From Nemertoderma westbladi (lineage: Eukaryota; Xenacoelomorpha; Nemertodermatida; Nemertodermatidae), in the NCBI GenBank assembly GCA_032718475.1, contig JAUCBJ010003066.1, positions 1 through 64,000 on the forward strand: 64,000 bases of DNA, given 5' to 3'. A model generated the notes under the pieces. The model saw only the letters and a program-made list of their open reading frames with translations, was not told the DNA's origin and did not search any database. The position numbers and the translations under genes were made by a program. Shown here one piece after another: positions 57,133 to 64,000 of this stretch (within the stretch, counting starts at the first letter, position 1; each line of letters opens with the position of its first letter).

Positions 57133-60100
57133 AACCAAGACAAACTGAATCCACTTCTATAGGTTCAGTTACACCAAACTGAATCCACTTCTATAGGTTC
57201 AGTTACACCAAACTGAATCCACTACTATAGGTTCAGTTACACCAAACTGAATCCACTACTATAGGTTCAGTTACACCAAACTGAATCCACTTCTATAGGT
57301 TCAGTTACACCAAACTGAATCCACTACTATAGGTTCAGTTACACCAAACTGAATCCACTTCTATAGGTTCAGTTACACCAAACTGAATCCACTACTATAG
57401 GTTCAGTTACACCAAACTGAATCCACTACTATAGGTTCAGTTACACCAAACTGAATCCACTTCTATAGGTTCAGTTACACCAAACTGAATCCACTACTAT
57501 AGGTTCAGTTACACCAAACTGAATCCACTACTATAGGTTCAGTTACACCAAACTGAATCCACTTCTATAGGTTCAGTTACACCAAACTGAATCCACTACT
57601 ATAGGTTCAGTTACACCAAACTGAATCCACTACTATAGGTTCAGTTACACCAAACTGAATCCACTACTATAGGTTCAGTTACACCAAACTGAATCCACTT
57701 CTATAGGTTCAGTTACACCAAACTGAATCCACTACTATAGGTTCAGTTACACCAAACTGAATCCACTACTATAGGTTCAGTTACACCAAACTGAATCCAC
57801 TTCTATAGGTTCAGTTACACCAAACTGAATCCACTACTATAGGTTCAGTTACACCAAACTGAATCCACTACTATAGGTTCAGTTACACCAAACTGAATCC
57901 ACTACTATAGGTTCAGTTACACCAAACTCAATCCACTACTATAGGTTCAGTTACACCAAACTGAATCCACTACTATAGGTTCAGTTACACCAAACTCAAT
58001 CCACTACTATAGGTTCAGTTACACCAAACTGAATCCACTACTATAGGTTCAGTTACACCAAACTCAATCCACTACTATAGGTTCAGTTACACCAAACTGA
58101 ATCCACTACTATAGGTTCAGTTACACCAAACTGAATCCACTACTATAGGTTCAGTTACACCAAACTCAATCCACTACTATAGGTTCAGTTACACCAAACT
58201 CAATCCACTACTATAGGTTCAGTTACACCAAACTGAATCCACTACTATAGGTTCAGTTACACCAAACTGAATCCACTACTATAGGTTCAGTTACACCAAA
58301 CTCAATCCACTACTATAGGTTCAGTTACACCAAACTCAATCCACTACTATAGGTTCAGTTACACCAAACTGAATCCACTACTATAGGTTCAGTTACACCA
58401 AACTCAATCCACTACTATAGGTTCAGTTACACCAAACTGAATCCACTACTATAGGTTCAGTTACACCAAACTCAATCCACTACTATAGGTTCAGTTACAC
58501 CAAACTGAATCCACTTCTATAGGTTCAGTTACACCAAACTGAATCCACTACTATAGGTTCAGTTACACCAAACTCAATCCACTACTATAGGTTCAGTTAC
58601 ACCAAACTGAATCCACTACTATAGGTTCAGTTACACCAAACTGAATCCACTACTATAGGTTCAGTTACACCAAACTAAATCCACTACTATAGGTTCAGTT
58701 ACACCAAACTGAATCCACTACTATAGGTTCAGTTACACCAAACTGAATCCACTACTATAGGTTCAGTTACACCAAACTCAATCCACTACTATAGGTTCAG
58801 TTACACCAAACTGAATCCACTACTATAGGTTCAGTTACACCAAACTGAATCCACTACTATAGGTTCAGTTACACCAAACTGAATCCACTACTATAGGTTC
58901 AGTTACACCAAACTCAATCCACTACTATAGGTTCAGTTACACCAAACTGAATCCACTACTATAGGTTCAGTTACACCAAACTGAATCCACTACTATAGGT
59001 TCAGTTACACCAAACTGAATCCACTACTATAGGTTCAGTTACACCAAACTCAATCCACTACTATAGGTTCAGTTACACCAAACTGAATCCACTACTATAG
59101 GTTCAGTTACACCAAACTGAATCCACTACTATAGGTTCAGTTACACCAAACTCAATCCACTACTATAGGTTCAGTTACACCAAACTCAATCCACTACTAT
59201 AGGTTCAGTTACACCAAACTCAATCCACTACTATAGGTTCAGTTACACCAAACTAAATCCACTACTATAGGTTCAGTTACACCAAACTGAATCCACTACT
59301 ATAGGTTCAGTTACACCAAACTGAATCCACTACTATAGGTTCAGTTACACCAAACTGAATCCACTACTATAGGTTCAGTTACACCAAACTCAATCCACTA
59401 CTATAGGTTCAGTTACACCAAACTGAATCCACTACTATAGGTTCAGTTACACCAAACTGAATCCACTACTATAGGTTCAGTTACACCAAACTGAATCCAC
59501 TACTATAGGTTCAGTTACACCAAACTGAATCCACTACTATAGGTTCAGTTACACCAAACTGAATCCACTACTATAGGTTCAGTTACACCAAACTCAATCC
59601 ACTACTATAGGTTCAGTTACACCAAACTGAATCCACTACTATAGGTTCAGTTACACCAAACTGAATCCACTACTATAGGTTCAGTTACACCAAACTGAAT
59701 CCACTACTATAGGTTCAGTTACACCAAACTCAATCCACTACTATAGGTTCAGTTACACCAAACTGAATCCACTACTATAGGTTCAGTTACACCAAACTGA
59801 ATCCACTACTATAGGTTCAGTTACACCAAACTCAATCCACTACTATAGGTTCAGTTACACCAAACTGAATCCACTACTATAGGTTCAGTTACACCAAACT
59901 GAATCCACTACTATAGGTTCAGTTACACCAAACTCAATCCACTACTATAGGTTCAGTTACACCAAACTGAATCCACTACTATAGGTTCAGTTACACCAAA
60001 CTCAATCCACTACTATAGGTTCAGTTACACCAAACTGAATCCACTACTATAGGTTCAGTTACACCAAACTGAATCCACTACTATAGGTTCAGTTACACCA

Positions 60101-62751
60101 AACTCAATCCACTACTATAGGTTCAGTTACACCAAACTCAATCCACTACTATAGGTTCAGTTACACCAAACTGAATCCACTACTATAGGTTCAGTTACAC
60201 CAAACTGAATCCACTACTATAGGTTCAGTTACACCAAACTCAATCCACTACTATAGGTTCAGTTACACCAAACTCAATCCACTACTATAGGTTCAGTTAC
60301 ACCAAACTGAATCCACTACTATAGGTTCAGTTACACCAAACTGAATCCACTACTATAGGTTCAGTTACACCAAACTGAATCCACTACTATAGGTTCAGTT
60401 ACACCAAACTCAATCCACTACTATAGGTTCAGTTACACCAAACTGAATCCACTACTATAGGTTCAGTTACACCAAACTGAATCCACTACTATAGGTTCAG
60501 TTACACCAAACTCAATCCACTACTATAGGTTCAGTTACACCAAACTGAATCCACTACTATAGGTTCAGTTACACCAAACTGAATCCACTACTATAGGTTC
60601 AGTTACACCAAACTGAATCCACTACTATAGGTTCAGTTACACCAAACTGAATCCACTACTATAGGTTCAGTTACACCAAACTGAATCCACTACTATAGGT
60701 TCAGTTACACCAAACTCAATCCACTACTATAGGTTCAGTTACACCAAACTGAATCCACTACTATAGGTTCAGTTACACCAAACTGAATCCACTACTATAG
60801 GTTCAGTTACACCAAACTGAATCCACTACTATAGGTTCAGTTACACCAAACTCAATCCACTACTATAGGTTCAGTTACACCAAACTGAATCCACTACTAT
60901 AGGTTCAGTTACACCAAACTGAATCCACTACTATAGGTTCAGTTACACCAAACTGAATCCACTACTATAGGTTCAGTTACACCAAACTCAATCCACTACT
61001 ATAGGTTCAGTTACACCAAACTGAATCCACTACTATAGGTTCAGTTACACCAAACTGAATCCACTACTATAGGTTCAGTTACACCAAACTGAATCCACTA
61101 CTATAGGTTCAGTTACACCAAACTCAATCCACTACTATAGGTTCAGTTACACCAAACTCAATCCACTACTATAGGTTCAGTTACACCAAACTGAATCCAC
61201 TACTATAGGTTCAGTTACACCAAACTGAATCCACTACTATAGGTTCAGTTACACCAAACTGAATCCACTACTATAGGTTCAGTTACACCAAACTGAATCC
61301 ACTACTATAGGTTCAGTTACACCAAACTGAATCCACTACTATAGGTTCAGTTACACCAAACTGAATCCACTACTATAGGTTCAGTTACACCAAACTCAAT
61401 CCACTACTATAGGTTCAGTTACACCAAACTCAATCCACTACTATAGGTTCAGTTACACCAAACTGAATCCACTACTATAGGTTCAGTTACACCAAACTGA
61501 ATCCACTACTATAGGTTCAGTTACACCAAACTGAATCCACTACTATAGGTTCAGTTACACCAAACTCAATCCACTACTATAGGTTCAGTTACACCAAACT
61601 CAATCCACTACTATAGGTTCAGTTACACCAAACTGAATCCACTACTATAGGTTCAGTTACACCAAACTGAATCCACTACTATAGGTTCAGTTACACCAAA
61701 CTGAATCCACTACTATAGGTTCAGTTACACCAAACTCAATCCACTACTATAGGTTCAGTTACACCAAACTGAATCCACTACTATAGGTTCAGTTACACCA
61801 AACTGAATCCACTACTATAGGTTCAGTTACACCAAACTCAATCCACTACTATAGGTTCAGTTACACCAAACTGAATCCACTACTATAGGTTCAGTTACAC
61901 CAAACTGAATCCACTACTATAGGTTCAGTTACACCAAACTGAATCCACTACTATAGGTTCAGTTACACCAAACTGAATCCACTACTATAGGTTCAGTTAC
62001 ACCAAACTCAATCCACTACTATAGGTTCAGTTACACCAAACTAAATCCACTACTATAGGTTCAGTTACACCAAACTGAATCCACTACTATAGGTTCAGTT
62101 ACACCAAACTGAATCCACTACTATAGGTTCAGTTACACCAAACTCAATCCACTACTATAGGTTCAGTTACACCAAACTGAATCCACTACTATAGGTTCAG
62201 TTACACCAAACTGAATCCACTACTATAGGTTCAGTTACACCAAACTGAATCCACTACTATAGGTTCAGTTACACCAAACTCAATCCACTACTATAGGTTC
62301 AGTTACACCAAACTCAATCCACTACTATAGGTTCAGTTACACCAAACTCAATCCACTACTATAGGTTCAGTTACACCAAACTGAATCCACTACTATAGGT
62401 TCAGTTACACCAAACTGAATCCACTACTATAGGTTCAGTTACACCAAACTGAATCCACTACTATAGGTTCAGTTACACCAAACTCAATCCACTACTATAG
62501 GTTCAGTTACACCAAACTGAATCCACTACTATAGGTTCAGTTACACCAAACTGAATCCACTACTATAGGTTCAGTTACACCAAACTGAATCCACTACTAT
62601 AGGTTCAGTTACACCAAACTGAATCCACTACTATAGGTTCAGTTACACCAAACTGAATCCACTACTATAGGTTCAGTTACACCAAACTGAATCCACTACT
62701 ATAGGTTCAGTTACACCAAACTGAATCCACTACCATAGGTTCAGTTACACC
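57133..62751 (+). repeat. 34-bp minisatellite in XPA intron 4, about 165 copies
   Basis: The unit is GGTTCAGTTACACCAAACTG followed by AATCCACTACTATA. Main variants are CTTCTATAG in the left part and ACTCAATCC instead of ACTGAATCC. Each unit contains the dyad TTCAGT-N8-ACTGAA and a TATAG|GTTCAG string resembling a splice acceptor. Very homogeneous throughout. It ends at CACCAGAGCCCGAG. Confidence 0.98.
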
Positions 62752-62980
62752 AGAGCCCGAGTTAGTACATTAATTTATTATGAGGTAACGAATTAGGGTT
62801 TTTCTGGTCTGGTACATTTAGACAGTAAAAGCATTAACCTATATTGTGCATATTATTACTATACCCAACTACAACTCTAAGAATATCTAAGAATCGTAGC
62901 GGTGGAGGTTCAAATCCCAGTAACAGCTATTGAGATTTCGGACGATCTTACAAAGTCTTCGATAGTTATGAAATCATCAT
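62752..62980 (+). other. Spacer between two arrays in XPA intron 4
   Basis: Unique AT-rich sequence. GGTTCAAATCC at 62908-62918 matches the B-box of RNA polymerase III promoters, but no tRNA cloverleaf can be drawn around it. It may be a SINE relic. Confidence 0.45.
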
Positions 62981-64000
62981 CCTTGGGAGTTAGTGCGGTA
63001 CTCTCCATCATCCGTGGGAGTTAGTGCGGTACTCTCCTTCACCCTTGGGAGTTAGTGCGGTACTCTCCTTTACCCTTGGGAGTTAGTGCGGTACTCTCCT
63101 TTACCCTTGGGAGTTAGTGCGGTACTCTCCATCACCCTTGGGAGTTAGTGCGGTACTCTCCTTTACCCTTGGGAGTTAGTGCGGTACTCTCCTTCACTCT
63201 TGGGAGTTAGTGCGGTACTCTCCTTCACCCTTGGGAGTTAGTGCGGTACTCTCCTTCACCCTTGGGAGTTAGTGCGGTACTCTCCTTCACCCTTGGGAGT
63301 TAGTGCGGTACTCTCCTTCACTCTTGGGAGTTAGTGCGGTACTCTCCTTTACCCTTGGGAGTTAGTGCGGTACTCTCCTTCACCCTTGGGAGTTAGTGCG
63401 GTACTCACCTTCACCCTTGGGAGTTAGTGCGGTACTCTCCTTTACCCTTGGGAGTTAGTGCGGTACTCTCCATCACCCTTGGGAGTTAGTGCGGTACTCT
63501 CCTTTACCCTTGGGAGTTAGTGCGGTACTCTCCTTTACCCTTGGGAGTTAGTGCGGTACTCTCCATCACCCTTGGGAGTTAGTGCGGTACTCTCCTTTAC
63601 CCTTGGGAGTTAGTGCGGTACTCTCCTTTACCCTTGGGAGTTAGTGCGGTACTCTCCATCACCCTTGGGAGTTAGTGCGGTACTCTCCTTTACCCTTGGG
63701 AGTTAGTGCGGTACTCTCCTTCACTCATGGGAGTTAGTGCGGTACTCTCCTTCACCCTTGGGAGTTAGTGCGGTACTCTCCTTCACCCTTGGGAGTTAGT
63801 GTGGTACTCTCCTTCACCCTTGGGAGTTAGTGCGGTACTCTCCTTTACCCTTGGGAGTTAGTGCGGTACTCTCCATCACCCTTGGGAGTTAGTGCGGTAC
63901 TCTCCTTCACCCTTGGGAGTTAGTGCGGTACTCTCCTTTACCCTTGGGAGTTAGTGCGGTACTCTCCATCACCCTTGGGAGTTAGTGCGGTACTCTCCAT
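62981..64000 (+). repeat. 32-bp minisatellite, about 32 copies, running off the right edge
   Basis: The unit is CTTGGGAGTTAGTGCGGTAC followed by TCTCCTTCACCC (TTTACCC, ATCACCC variants). It is nearly uniform. Each unit has a pyrimidine tract (CTCTCCTTTACCCTT) followed by GGGAG. It probably still lies within XPA intron 4, because the last XPA exon has not appeared. Confidence 0.97.

Noticed and set aside
57133-62751. CRISPR-like regular repeats
   Set aside because: No unique spacers between repeats; these are head-to-tail minisatellites in eukaryotic introns.
62900-62930. tRNA-like T-arm GGTTCAAATCC
   Set aside because: Flanking bases do not pair into a T-stem, and no D-arm or anticodon arm fits upstream; at most a SINE relic.

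Overview
The window is nuclear DNA from an animal, most likely a marine invertebrate. Genes are split by spliceosomal introns, intergenic DNA is AT-rich, several metazoan transposon types are present, and more than half of the window is tandem repeat. The species cannot be fixed from the sequence. TACCGGTA and TAGGCCTA motifs recur in the unique DNA.

Layout. 1-3.4 kb: gag-like region of a BEL/Pao-type retrotransposon on the minus strand, cut by the left edge. 3.4-8.2 kb: repeat-rich DNA with no convincing gene. 8.24 kb: a small hypothetical ORF. 8.84-9.45 kb: a decayed Merlin-type DNA transposon. 9.57-12.30 kb: a 2.7-kb element with 102-bp inverted ends and a large internal palindrome. 13.43-14.49 kb: the last exon of a membrane-anchored fibrinogen-related protein, followed directly by about 91 copies of a 46-bp repeat. 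18.9-20.1 kb: a 38-bp array. 20.47-43.10 kb (minus): a complete five-exon gene for RNA polymerase III subunit RPC3 (POLR3C), whose last intron holds a 20.6-kb 38/43-bp array. 43.87 kb onward (plus): DNA repair protein XPA. Four exons are visible, with separate arrays in introns 2, 3 and 4; the final exon lies beyond the right edge. POLR3C and XPA are head to head, with 769 bp between start codons.

The main discovery is that two of the largest arrays are copies of splice-acceptor junctions. In POLR3C intron 4 every monomer contains the 3' end of the intron plus the first bases of exon 5. In XPA intron 3 every monomer contains the acceptor plus the first ten bases of exon 4. A third array, after the fibrinogen-related gene, is made of the last ten codons, the stop codon and the start of the 3' UTR. 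In each case the array was seeded across a gene-structure boundary where a tandem duplication leaves the encoded protein unchanged. The result is about 500 and about 200 ectopic acceptor-like sites inside two housekeeping genes whose reading frames remain intact.
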